Positions 1 to 5,995 of a stretch of DNA of 10,804 nt are shown piece by piece (the stretch's first letter is position 1; each line of letters begins with the position of its first letter). The notes beneath the pieces are model-generated. The model was not told where the DNA came from. It was given only the letters and a program-made list of their open reading frames with translations, and did no database searches. Origin of the DNA: Candidatus Nomurabacteria bacterium. GTDB lineage: Bacteria; Patescibacteriota; Minisyncoccia; Phycocordibacterales; PALSA-1337. Position numbers and translations under genes: made by a program. The DNA lies in the NCBI GenBank assembly GCA_943354625.1, contig CALRCS010000020.1, positions 1 to 10,804 of the forward strand, read 5' to 3'.

Positions 1-536
1 AGATTTGGTACTGCAGTTGGAAGAACACTAGGCTCCTTTCTTGTGCCATCGTAGTTTGGTCTGAAATCCACAGTATCTTTTTCAATATCTCTCAAAAGCT
101 CTGCAGCGGTTCTAGACATTCGAGCTTCTGTATATCGCATAGCAGCCGCAGAGTCACCGTCAATATTTCCGAAGTTTCCTTGACCTTGAATAAGCTGATA
201 TCTCATCTTAAAGTCCTGTGCCATTCCTACCATAGAGTCATAAACAGCAACGTCTCCGTGTGGGTGATAGTTTCCTAGTACGTCTCCAACTACCACAGCT
301 GACTTTCGAAACTTTGCGGAAGCAGTAAGACCTTTTTCATGCATAGCATAAAGGATTCTTCTATGAACTGGTTTTAGTCCGTCACGAACATCTGGTAAGG
401 CACGATCAGTAATAACTGACATAGCATAATCAAGAAAAGACTCACGCATTTCTGTGGTGATATTTCTAGCAACAATACCTAGTGCGGGATCACGTGTTTC
501 GGGTGTAGATGGGATTTCTGTTTCTTTTTTTGCCAT
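1..536 (-). CDS. gyrA: DNA gyrase subunit A, N-terminal part (runs off the window)
   Basis: Encodes the breakage-reunion subunit of DNA gyrase, which with GyrB introduces negative supercoils. The first 178 codons are present and the gene continues past base 1. The protein opens [13 protein letters not shown] and contains the winged-helix region with [14 protein letters not shown], the HPHGD segment and the RYTEARMSR segment. By alignment with E. coli GyrA, the catalytic tyrosine is Tyr135 (codon 134-132; E. coli Tyr122), an offset of 13. The quinolone-determining positions are Val96 (codon 251-249; E. coli Ser83) and Asp100 (E. coli Asp87). The start at 536 is the only sensible one and is preceded by a good promoter with a leader of about 30 bases; no Shine-Dalgarno sequence is visible. 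ParC is the alternative, but a CPR genome usually has one GyrA-type subunit. Identification is firm. Confidence 0.97.
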   Translation of the reverse strand, partial: MAKKETEIPSTPETRDPALGIVARNITTEMRESFLDYAMSVITDRALPDVRDGLKPVHRRILYAMHEKGLTASAKFRKSAVVVGDVLGNYHPHGDVAVYDSMVGMAQDFKMRYQLIQGQGNFGNIDGDSAAAMRYTEARMSRTAAELLRDIEKDTVDFRPNYDGTRKEPSVLPTAVPN

Positions 537-570
537 ATGTTTTGTGGATTTTTGATAATTTTATGGAGAA

Positions 571-599
571 AGTATAGCAAAATAATGGGAAGTTGTCTT
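571..599 (-). promoter_or_regulatory. gyrA promoter
   Basis: On the minus strand, AAGACA (599-594) and TATACT (576-571) are separated by 17 bases. The -10 box is preceded by TGC, giving an extended -10. The start codon lies 34 bases downstream, so this is one of the few genes here with a real 5' leader. Confidence 0.7.
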
Positions 600-612
600 G
601 CTTTTAATGGTA

Positions 613-638
613 TTGACATATACAAGAAAGTATGTAAT
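613..638 (+). promoter_or_regulatory. possible promoter of the secreted-protein gene
   Basis: A perfect TTGACA lies at 613-618. The best -10 candidate is TGTAAT (633-638), but the spacer is only 14 bases, which is short. The spacing makes this tentative even though the -35 is consensus. Confidence 0.35.
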
Positions 639-675
639 GCTTGTTGAGTAGTACATTGAAAAAACCAATAAAAAA

Positions 676-1222
676 ATGAAAGCATTGATCGCCGCTCTCG
701 CACTCGCAACCGCATTCACCTACAACACAGCAGGGATTGGGGAGGATGCCCCCACGCTAAAGCACCACGAGGAAAATGTGATTTGCAAAACAAAAAACGG
801 AAATCAACTGTTCAAGATTGAACGTCTATCGCCAAAGAAGATGACCTCGGCTGAGAAATTCCTCTTTGATGATGACAAAGTCAGTCTTACCCTCTACCTC
901 GAGATCGGAGAGGGGGGATGATAAGAGGATGAGTTCTATTCATGAACCAGTAAAACTGGGATACTTATTCGATTTCAAATACCCCCCGGAGGGAAAAGAA
1001 CTGAAGGTAGTGGCAGGTGTGCTGCACGTCACAAACCTGCCAGGAGAATACCTCCTGACAATCGTCGACAGCGACGGAAAGGTTCTTGAATCTCATAAAT
1101 TTAAGATTCCGATGTCGAGCATGATTGCTCCTATCCTGAAAAACATCGAAGAGACTGAAAAGCTCCTAGATGGGTTTCAAAAACAAGTCGAAGCAATAAC
1201 AACAAAAAGTACGCCAAAGTAG
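676..1222 (+). pseudogene. small secreted protein of unknown function, frameshifted at a G6 run
   Basis: Two overlapping reading frames (676-921 and the frame ending 1222) read as one protein of about 181 residues if one G is removed from the six-G run at 912-917. The join then reads EIGEGDDKRMSS with no stop. The N-terminus looks like a signal peptide: Lys2, a hydrophobic stretch to about residue 15, and a likely cut near NTA-G. There is no lipobox cysteine. The second half (residues about 92-135) alternates hydrophobic and polar residues around GEYLLTIVDSDGK, suggesting a small beta-sandwich; the last 35 residues look helical. I do not recognise the family. An alternative is that the downstream part is translated separately from ATG 929, which has a purine-rich stretch (907-917) upstream. 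GC is visibly higher in parts of this gene than in its neighbours. It is monocistronic, with a strong terminator 28 bases after its stop. Confidence 0.6.
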
Positions 1223-1249
1223 TGAAGGTGTCGCGACCGAACAAAAACT

Positions 1250-1282
1250 CGCCTCGATTCGTTCGGGGCGTTTTTCTTTTTC
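1250..1282 (+). terminator. Rho-independent terminator of the secreted-protein gene
   Basis: An 8-pair GC-rich stem, CGCCTCGA (1250-1257) with TTCGGGGCG side (1263-1270, one G-T pair), closes a five-base loop and is followed by TTTTTCTTTTTC (1271-1282). This is a textbook intrinsic terminator. Confidence 0.85.
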
Positions 1283-1291
1283 TAAATTTGA

Positions 1292-1297
1292 TATAAT
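1292..1297 (+). promoter_or_regulatory. possible -10 box upstream of the NYN nuclease gene
   Basis: A perfect TATAAT sits just after the preceding terminator, with no good -35 at 17 bases upstream (TTTT-rich). If used, it gives a leader of about 80 bases for the gene at 1385. No other convincing promoter was found in 1298-1384. Confidence 0.35.
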
Positions 1298-1384
1298 AAT
1301 CTCACTAGTGTCCTCACGGAGTACCCCTCTAGTTTTTATGCCATTTTGTAGTGGTGTATTTTACTAATTTAATTAAAACAATAA

Positions 1385-1888
1385 ATGAATATTAATATAG
1401 CTCTCATCGATGGACAGAATTTGCATTTGGGTACTCGAGAAAATAATTGGTCAATAGATCAAAAACGCTTCAGGGTTTATTTATCAGAAAAATATAAAGT
1501 TACGGAAGCCTTTTATTTTATCGGATACATGTCAGAATCAGAGCAAAACCTGTATAGGAATCTTCAAAAAGCAGGATTCATTCTTCTATTTAAAGAGCAC
1601 TCATCTACTCTTAGGGGAAACAAGAAGGGAAATGTTGACTCGGATATTATTTTTGAATTGATGAAAAAGATAGTTGAAAATGAAGTATTCGAAAAAGCTT
1701 ATATTGTTTCTGGTGATGGTGATTATAAAAAGTTAGTAGATTATCTGATTAAAAAAGATAAATTTGGAAAGATGCTATTCCCCAACAAACAATTTTCATC
1801 TTCTTTATACCAGACGCTCGGCTCAGAGTTTTTTGATTATTTAGAAGATAAGTTCACAAAAGAAAAGATAAAATATGTCCATAAATGA
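1385..1888 (+). CDS. NYN-domain (PIN-like, LabA/DUF88-type) nuclease
   Basis: A 167-residue protein that is essentially one NYN/PIN-like domain, a fold of metal-dependent RNases. The acidic active-site set is visible: Asp9 in the opening strand (ALIDGQN), Asp85 and Asp87 in NVDSD, and Asp111 and Asp113 in VSGDGDY. These match the LabA/DUF88 pattern of IDxxN, K-x-VD-x-D and S-x-D-x-D. The protein ends with a lysine-rich tail. The ATG at 1385 lies directly before the first strand, as expected for the family; no Shine-Dalgarno sequence is seen. The gene is alone on its strand, upstream of a convergent operon. The substrate cannot be read from the sequence; an RNA processing or defence role is possible but not shown. 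Confidence 0.85.
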   Translation: MNINIALIDGQNLHLGTRENNWSIDQKRFRVYLSEKYKVTEAFYFIGYMSESEQNLYRNLQKAGFILLFKEHSSTLRGNKKGNVDSDIIFELMKKIVENEVFEKAYIVSGDGDYKKLVDYLIKKDKFGKMLFPNKQFSSSLYQTLGSEFFDYLEDKFTKEKIKYVHK

Positions 1889-1924
1889 AAAAGGCTCCTT
1901 AGGTATTTCTCCGTTCGGATCCTT
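1888..1924 (-). terminator. likely terminator of the MBL-membrane protein operon
   Basis: Read on the minus strand, AAGGATCC (1924-1917) pairs with GGAGCCTT (1898-1891) with one mismatch. The 18-base loop can pair partly within itself, and the stem runs into five T (1892-1888). It lies between the convergent NYN gene and the minus-strand operon and overlaps the NYN stop codon by one base. Confidence 0.5.
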
Positions 1925-1975
1925 CTTCGTATTGATACTCTATTAGTATATACCAAAGTAGAATGAATGCAAATC

Positions 1976-2278
1976 TTACCTCTTCCCTCCCGTAACCTCG
2001 ATATTGTCTGCTGAATACTCTGTTTTATTTGATCCAAAAATCATACTTTTAACGTCATTATAAGCACCTATTGCCGCAGCAGTGAGTGACGATGCAGGAG
2101 TTTCTACAACGGCATTTCCATTTGCGTCTTTATCTGCAAGTACAGGAGAGGAATTTAGACTATATGATGCCATCCATCCAGCAAAAATTAAAAATGTAAA
2201 AGAAAATGAAACAAGAAAAGCAAAACGTCTTCGTACATGTTCTGGTTTTAATTTTAAATTTTCTATATAGTCAATCAT
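1976..2278 (-). CDS. small single-pass membrane protein, unknown function
   Basis: A 100-residue protein with a basic cytoplasmic N-terminus (KLKPEHVRRRFA, residues 9-20), one transmembrane helix at about 19-40, and a polar, Ala/Ser/Asn-rich outer tail without cysteines. By the positive-inside rule the N-terminus is inside. Its ATG (2278-2276) overlaps the TGA stop of the upstream hydrolase gene (2277-2275) in an ATGA junction. That points to translational coupling and co-expression, and supports this small ORF as a real gene. I do not recognise a named family. The tail may be a flexible linker or an anchor for partner proteins (inference). Confidence 0.75.
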   Translation of the reverse strand: MIDYIENLKLKPEHVRRRFAFLVSFSFTFLIFAGWMASYSLNSSPVLADKDANGNAVVETPASSLTAAAIGAYNDVKSMIFGSNKTEYSADNIEVTGGKR

Positions 2279-2913
2279 ATATTTGTTGATTCAATAACTA
2301 TTATATCACCTTTTTTCCCTTCTAGGTCCTTCCTTTTTAGGGTAAGTTTTGATTCTGGTTGTGGATTTTCTCCTGCCTCTTTTAAGAAAACCTTCAATGC
2401 GTCCTTTGCACCAACATCACCATAATGCATTGGGATAATAATCTTTGGTTCAAGAGAAACAGCGAGTTTGTATGCTTTTGCTGGATCCAAGACTCCTTCA
2501 CCTCCTATCGGAACAAAAAGGATATCAATCTCATCCAATGCTTCTATGGTTTCTGCTTTAAGTTCGGAATTGTTTATTGCGCCAAGGAAACAAATATTCA
2601 TATTTTCTAGAGATACAGTATATATAGTATTTATTAGATCCTTACCGCTATACTTTGATTCAGAAGGTAAACCTTTTATGAAGACTTCCTTAACCTCATA
2701 TTCACCAGGACCTGAGATGACAAAAGGTTTTTTATCTCCATGACTAACCTGATCGACTCCATTGAAATCCTCATGATGTGTAGTAGATAGAACAATATCA
2801 GCACCAAAACGACTTGGTTTTAATTTTGAATCTTTTGAAATAGGGTTAAAAGCAAGCGTGGTATCTCCAAACTGGACTTTAAAAAATTCACAACCAAAAT
2901 ATGTAATTATCAT
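2275..2913 (-). CDS. metallo-beta-lactamase-fold (UlaG-like) protein with eroded metal site
   Basis: A 212-residue protein of the MBL superfamily, closest in layout to the UlaG-like/Lactamase_B_3 group. The start at 2913 is chosen over 2994 because MIITYFG is a normal first strand for this group. The promoter also lies just upstream of 2913, and the longer version would overlap the divergent methyltransferase. Family landmarks are the early strand LAFNP, the GPGEYEV segment (69-75), ILFVPIGGEGVL (131-142) and IIIPMHYGD (158-166). The usual HxHxDH metal motif reads T-x-H-x-D-F (residues 45-50), the usual Asp after the early strand is Asn (FNP), and the usual GD of the later strand is GA (111-112). 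The late His163 is kept. Hydrolase activity is therefore doubtful. It is the first gene of a two-gene operon. Confidence 0.8.
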   Translation of the reverse strand: MIITYFGCEFFKVQFGDTTLAFNPISKDSKLKPSRFGADIVLSTTHHEDFNGVDQVSHGDKKPFVISGPGEYEVKEVFIKGLPSESKYSGKDLINTIYTVSLENMNICFLGAINNSELKAETIEALDEIDILFVPIGGEGVLDPAKAYKLAVSLEPKIIIPMHYGDVGAKDALKVFLKEAGENPQPESKLTLKRKDLEGKKGDIIVIESTNI

Positions 2914-2914
2914 A

Positions 2915-2927
2915 ATAATGGCATTAT
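2915..2927. repeat. 13-base perfect inverted repeat over the -10 box
   Basis: ATAATG-G-CATTAT is symmetrical around base 2921 and lies between the -10 and the start codon of the MBL-fold gene. It could be an operator for a dimeric regulator of either divergent gene, or a chance product of AT-rich sequence. Confidence 0.35.
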
Positions 2928-2951
2928 ACCATAGTGATGTGTTATCGTTAA
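2923..2951 (-). promoter_or_regulatory. promoter of the MBL-fold operon, leaderless type
   Basis: On the minus strand TTAACG (2951-2946), a 17-base spacer and perfect TATAAT (2928-2923), preceded by TGG. Only 9 bases separate the -10 from ATG 2913, so the mRNA would begin within a few bases of the start codon. A 13-base inverted repeat (2915-2927) overlaps the -10. Confidence 0.7.
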
Positions 2952-2954
2952 TAC

Positions 2955-3632
2955 ATGCAAGAACATATATGGGAAAAGGAGTATAGTGATCCAAAACTGA
3001 TCACTCTTAGTGATATACCTGCTAGTTGTATAAAGGATTTTGTACGATTTATGAGAAAAGAACAAAACCTAGAATTAGATAATTTAAATATCCTCGACCT
3101 TGGGTGTGGAAATGCTAAAAATAGCTTTTATATAGCTGAGCAGGGATTGAATAATAAAATTACTGGTGTAGAGATTTCAAAGACGGCTCTAAAATATGCA
3201 TATGAATTAGTACCTGAGGGAAATTTTATAAAACAGAGTATTGGGACTGCTCTACCTCTTACTAATGAATCTTTTGATATTATTTTAGATGTCACTTCTT
3301 CAAATTCATTAAACGAAAGTGAAAGTGCAATTTATTTAAGAGAAATCACTCGGCTTTTGAAACCTAGTGGTTACTTTTTCCTTAGGGCGCTTTGTAAAGA
3401 TGGGGATAAAAATGCACAAACTCTACTTAAGACAAATCCTGGTGTAGAAAAAGATACCTATATAATGCCAGAGATAGGTTTGACCGAGAGAGTTTTTTCG
3501 AAAGAGGATTTAATAGCCACGTATTCGTTTTTTGGCCAGCCTCTTTATCTAGATAAAGAAACTCACTATACAAAGTTTGGTGGGAGGTCTTATAAAAGAA
3601 ACTTCTGGGTGGGGGTTTGGGAGAATAGCTAA
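2955..3632 (+). CDS. class I SAM-dependent methyltransferase
   Basis: A 225-residue Rossmann-fold methyltransferase. Motif I is ILDLGCGNAKN (46-56), the acidic residue ending strand 2 is Glu73 (GVEIS), the motif II-like stretch is GTALPLTNESFDIIL (97-111), and a post-motif III region has LKPSGYFFLRAL (135-146). The C-terminal part (about 160-225) includes ERVFSKEDL and a basic FGGRSYKRNFWVG segment. The layout is that of small-molecule or peptide methyltransferases of the Methyltransf_11/25 type; the substrate is not evident. The ATG at 2955 begins the usual N-terminal WEKEY helix. It is divergent from the MBL-fold operon with a 41-base gap. I see no clear promoter of its own and no Shine-Dalgarno sequence. 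Confidence 0.85.
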   Translation: MQEHIWEKEYSDPKLITLSDIPASCIKDFVRFMRKEQNLELDNLNILDLGCGNAKNSFYIAEQGLNNKITGVEISKTALKYAYELVPEGNFIKQSIGTALPLTNESFDIILDVTSSNSLNESESAIYLREITRLLKPSGYFFLRALCKDGDKNAQTLLKTNPGVEKDTYIMPEIGLTERVFSKEDLIATYSFFGQPLYLDKETHYTKFGGRSYKRNFWVGVWENS

Positions 3633-3633
3633 A

Positions 3634-3663
3634 TTGATAATAAGTATGATAAGTTATTATAAT
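3634..3663 (+). promoter_or_regulatory. promoter of the restriction endonuclease gene
   Basis: TTGATA (3634-3639), an 18-base spacer and perfect TATAAT (3658-3663). The ATG follows 10 bases after the -10, so the transcript would have almost no leader. The -35 begins two bases after the stop of the preceding methyltransferase gene, so the R gene is an independent unit. Confidence 0.75.
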
Positions 3664-3673
3664 AAAAACTAAA

Positions 3674-4440
3674 ATGACCAACATCGACAGAAATAAAATT
3701 ATAAAGAAAATAGTTATATTATTTAAAAATAATGTAAAAGGTAAAAAACCAAATGTTTCTAAATCTGACATAAAACATGATGGTAAGCAAGGACACTGGC
3801 TAGAAAAACAGATGGGTATATCTCACAATGCAAGTAATAAACCAGACTTATATGGATTTGAAATGAAAAACCATACAAGAGGCAAAACTACCTTTGGTGA
3901 CTGGTCTGCTGACTATTATATTTTTAAGGATGAGGATTATAAGATCTCTAGAAAAGATTTCTTGAAAGCTTTTGGATTACCAAATATTCTAAAAAATAAT
4001 AGATATTCATGGTCTGGTCGATCATGTCCAAAAATAGGAAACTTTAATGCCTTTGGTAAAAATTAATAATAAACAAAGATAATAGTATTAGTACAATATA
4101 TTCATACGAAAAAGATGGGAGACCGGGAAAAAGTGTGATAGTTCCTGATAGGTTTAAACTAGATAACTTAATTTTAGCAAAATGGAGCGCAGATTATCTT
4201 AAGAAACGAGTTGAAAGTAAATTTAATAATCAAGGATGGTTTAAATGTCTAATAAATGATAGTGGTGTGTATTCTGATATTGAATTTGGTGATCCAATTA
4301 CATTTAAATTATGGATTAAAGGAGTAAAAGAAGGATTAATATTTTTTGATAGTGGGATGTATGATGGCAATACAAGAAACTACTCACAATGGAGAGCTAA
4401 TAATAAATACTGGGAATCTTTAGTTACAGAGAGATACTAG
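3674..4440 (+). pseudogene. type II restriction endonuclease, frameshifted (LlaMI-like, probable CCNGG type)
   Basis: The gene is in two frames: codons from 3674 stop at 4066, and the rest reads on in the frame containing GTG 4135 to the stop at 4440. Adding one A to the A5 run at 4058-4062 joins them as FNAFGKKLIINKDNS..., giving about 255 residues. The first part holds a PD-(D/E)XK nuclease core: Glu44 in GHWLEKQMG, Asp58 in KPDLYG, and Glu63-x-Lys65 in FEMKN, followed by TRGKTTFGDWSADY. This pattern recalls the LlaMI group of enzymes that cut CCNGG; that assignment is from memory and less sure than the nuclease core. The C-terminal part (FKLWIKGVKEGLIFFDSGMYDGNTRNYSQWRANN) probably carries DNA contacts. 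As written, the protein is cut after the catalytic core and is probably inactive. It is convergent with the methylase gene and its last 17 bases overlap it. Confidence 0.85.
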
Positions 4441-5535
4441 TAGATAGTTTATAATCCTTATTACTTTTTAGGACTTTTGCTATACTATCTTTTTTGATTT
4501 TATTTACATCTACGCTCTTTATTTCAGAATTGTCAATATCCTTCATGTTCTTTAATGATTTCTCAATTTCTTTTGCCAAAGCAGTGATAACAGGAACTGC
4601 AACACTATTTCCAAACTGTTTATATGCTTGGCAATCACTTACAGAGATTTGAAATGAATCTGGAAAACCTTGTAATCTTGCCGCCTCTCTCGGTGTTAAT
4701 TTTCTTGGATTATTTTTACCTTGATCAATCAAAATTTCAGAACCATCTTTATAATAACGTGCTGATATCGTACTTGTATATTTTGAATTTTTATTAAACA
4801 TTGAGTATCCAAAACCGTTACCCTTTTCTTCATGCATCTTTTTCCTCCTCTGATGTCCAGCCCATAATTTATCTGAAATTGTATATTTTGAATCAATTTT
4901 CTCTTCTAAAATATCCCCAAGTCTAGTTTCTTTGCCTAATGGTTTAGGGAAGGAAAAAGTCGTCTTTCCCAAAAATCCAATAATATAAATTCTTTCTCTA
5001 TTTTGTGGCAAACCAAAATCTTTAGCATTAAGCACTTGCGAAAAAACTGTATAGCCCAAATCTTCCAAAACACCTTTAATAGTTTCAAATGTCCTACCCC
5101 CATCATGACTTCTAAATCTTTTTACATTCTCAAGAAAGACAACTTTAGGACGGTGATGTTCTAAAATATTTGCAATATCAAAAAATAAAGTGCCCCTAGT
5201 ATCCGCTAGACCTAATTTTTTACCTGCTTGTGAAAAAGGTTGACATGGAAATCCAGCTAATAGAATATCAAAAGAAGGTATCTCTTCTGGCTTAATCTTT
5301 GTAATATCACCATACGGTATTTCATTAAAATTTGCTTGATATGTTTTTTTGCTGATTCATCCCATTCTGATGTAAAAACATTTTCTCCTCCGATACTCTC
5401 AAAACCCAACCTAATTCCTCCAATTCCAGCAAAAAGATCAATCATTTTAAACTTTGACTCCTTTTTTGATAATTTTGAGGGTGAAAATAGACTCCTTATT
5501 TCAATTTTATTTAATTTTTCTTTAGTTTTTTTCAT
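4424..5535 (-). pseudogene. DNA (cytosine-5)-methyltransferase, frameshifted (Dcm/SsoII-like target region)
   Basis: This protects the host at the R-M recognition sequence by 5-methylcytosine. The frame from ATG 5535 ends at 5257; adding one A to the seven-A run (5350-5344, minus strand) restores one frame to the stop at 4424, about 370 residues. All C5-methylase motifs are then present in order: I ([10 protein letters not shown]), IV with the catalytic Cys (AGFPCQPFSQAG), VI (ENVKRF), VIII (QNRERIYIIG), IX (KLTPREAARLQGFPDSF) and X (QFGNSVAVPVI). The region between VIII and IX has KLWAGHQRRK, GNGFGYSMF and ISARYYKDGSEILI, close to what I recall of Dcm and SsoII-type enzymes, so CCWGG or CCNGG is expected. 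As written, the reading frame is lost before motif IV. The 30-residue basic N-terminal extension is also seen in SsoII-like methylases, where it can bind DNA and regulate. Confidence 0.9.
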
Positions 5536-5542
5536 TATTTAA

Positions 5543-5570
5543 ATTATAGCATTTTAATTCCGACAATCAA
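5543..5570 (-). promoter_or_regulatory. promoter of the methylase gene, leaderless type
   Basis: On the minus strand TTGATT (5570-5565), a 16-base spacer and perfect TATAAT (5548-5543) preceded by TGC. The ATG is 7 bases further on. The -35 directly abuts the T tract of the upstream terminator. Confidence 0.75.
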
Positions 5571-5599
5571 AAAGCCGTCGTCATTGAAGACGAACGGCT
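5569..5599 (-). terminator. Rho-independent terminator of the gene at 5621-5983
   Basis: On the minus strand AGCCGT (5599-5594) pairs with ACGGCT (5578-5573), and CGTC (5592-5589) pairs with GACG (5582-5579), with one bulged base (5593) and a six-base loop. Five T follow (5573-5569). It separates the small gene from the methylase promoter on the same strand. Confidence 0.85.
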
Positions 5600-5620
5600 G
5601 TGCTGTGAGGAAAATTTGTG

Positions 5621-5983
5621 TTAGCAATTATTACTACCCCTTCTACTACTAGCCAGTTCCCTGATTCTCTCCTTATGTGCCTTTATTTCCCCCATTATTT
5701 TTTCTCTCTCCATCCGTGTCAGCCCGCCAGCCATCGAAACACCATGGGCTATCGAGGCAAGATTCGAGACTACACGTGCCAACTGCTTTTGTGGTAGATT
5801 CTGCAAATCAGCTGTCTTGATGACATGATAGAGCTGCTTCGCTTTCTCTTCTACCAATTTGCCATTACCCTTAGTCAGGATTTCCCTGACTTTATTGATA
5901 AAACTATCGGAATCTGCTTTAGTACCGATAGTCTTTGCATCGAGCATAAGCTCGATAACCAAACGGCTGTAATTTGTTCTCAT
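5621..5983 (-). CDS. small helical protein, unknown function
   Basis: A 120-residue soluble protein that looks nearly all alpha-helical, with no signal peptide or membrane segment. Amphipathic stretches occur at about 24-37, 44-57 (VEEKAKQLYHVIKT) and 66-83, and a strongly charged helix at 89-112 (TRMEREKIMGEIKAHKERIREL). It ends in a basic, cysteine-terminated tail (SSRRGSNNC). I do not recognise the family. The gene has its own promoter and a strong terminator, so it is a single-gene unit. Its GC content is clearly higher than that of the flanking R-M and S1 genes, a trait it shares with the gene at 676-1222. An RNA- or DNA-binding role is conceivable from the basic character but not supported by any motif. 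Confidence 0.7.
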   Translation of the reverse strand: MRTNYSRLVIELMLDAKTIGTKADSDSFINKVREILTKGNGKLVEEKAKQLYHVIKTADLQNLPQKQLARVVSNLASIAHGVSMAGGLTRMEREKIMGEIKAHKERIRELASSRRGSNNC

Positions 5984-5995
5984 ATTCTATTTATA

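Noticed and set aside
479..715. Minus-strand ORF over the gyrA start
   Set aside because: It overlaps gyrA out of frame, reads through both promoters, and the protein has no coherent composition.
1304..1333. ACTAG...CTAGT inverted repeat followed by TTTTT upstream of the NYN gene
   Set aside because: Only five AT-rich pairs with a 20-base loop; too weak to call a terminator or riboswitch.
1837..2270. ORFs on the opposite strands at 1837-2037 (minus) and 2082-2270 (plus)
   Set aside because: They are shadows of the NYN gene and the membrane protein gene; their translations show no family features and no promoter.
2914..2994. Longer N-terminus for the MBL-fold protein (start at 2994)
   Set aside because: It would add 27 residues not typical of the family, overlap the divergent methyltransferase start, and lie upstream of the TATAAT promoter.
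3427..3771. Minus-strand ORF with hydrophobic stretches
   Set aside because: It spans the 3' end of the methyltransferase and the 5' end of the endonuclease on the other strand. The hydrophobic residues come from reading AT-rich promoter DNA backwards.
4055..4066. Programmed -1 frameshift in the endonuclease
   Set aside because: The site GGT-AAA-AAT-TAA does not allow good re-pairing in the P site (AAA to TAA), and I see no stimulatory hairpin downstream. Mutation, slippage or sequencing error is more likely.
4135..4440. Separate small gene starting at GTG 4135
   Set aside because: The open frame extends upstream to 4060 and continues the endonuclease sequence; it is the second half of a frameshifted gene, not an independent one.
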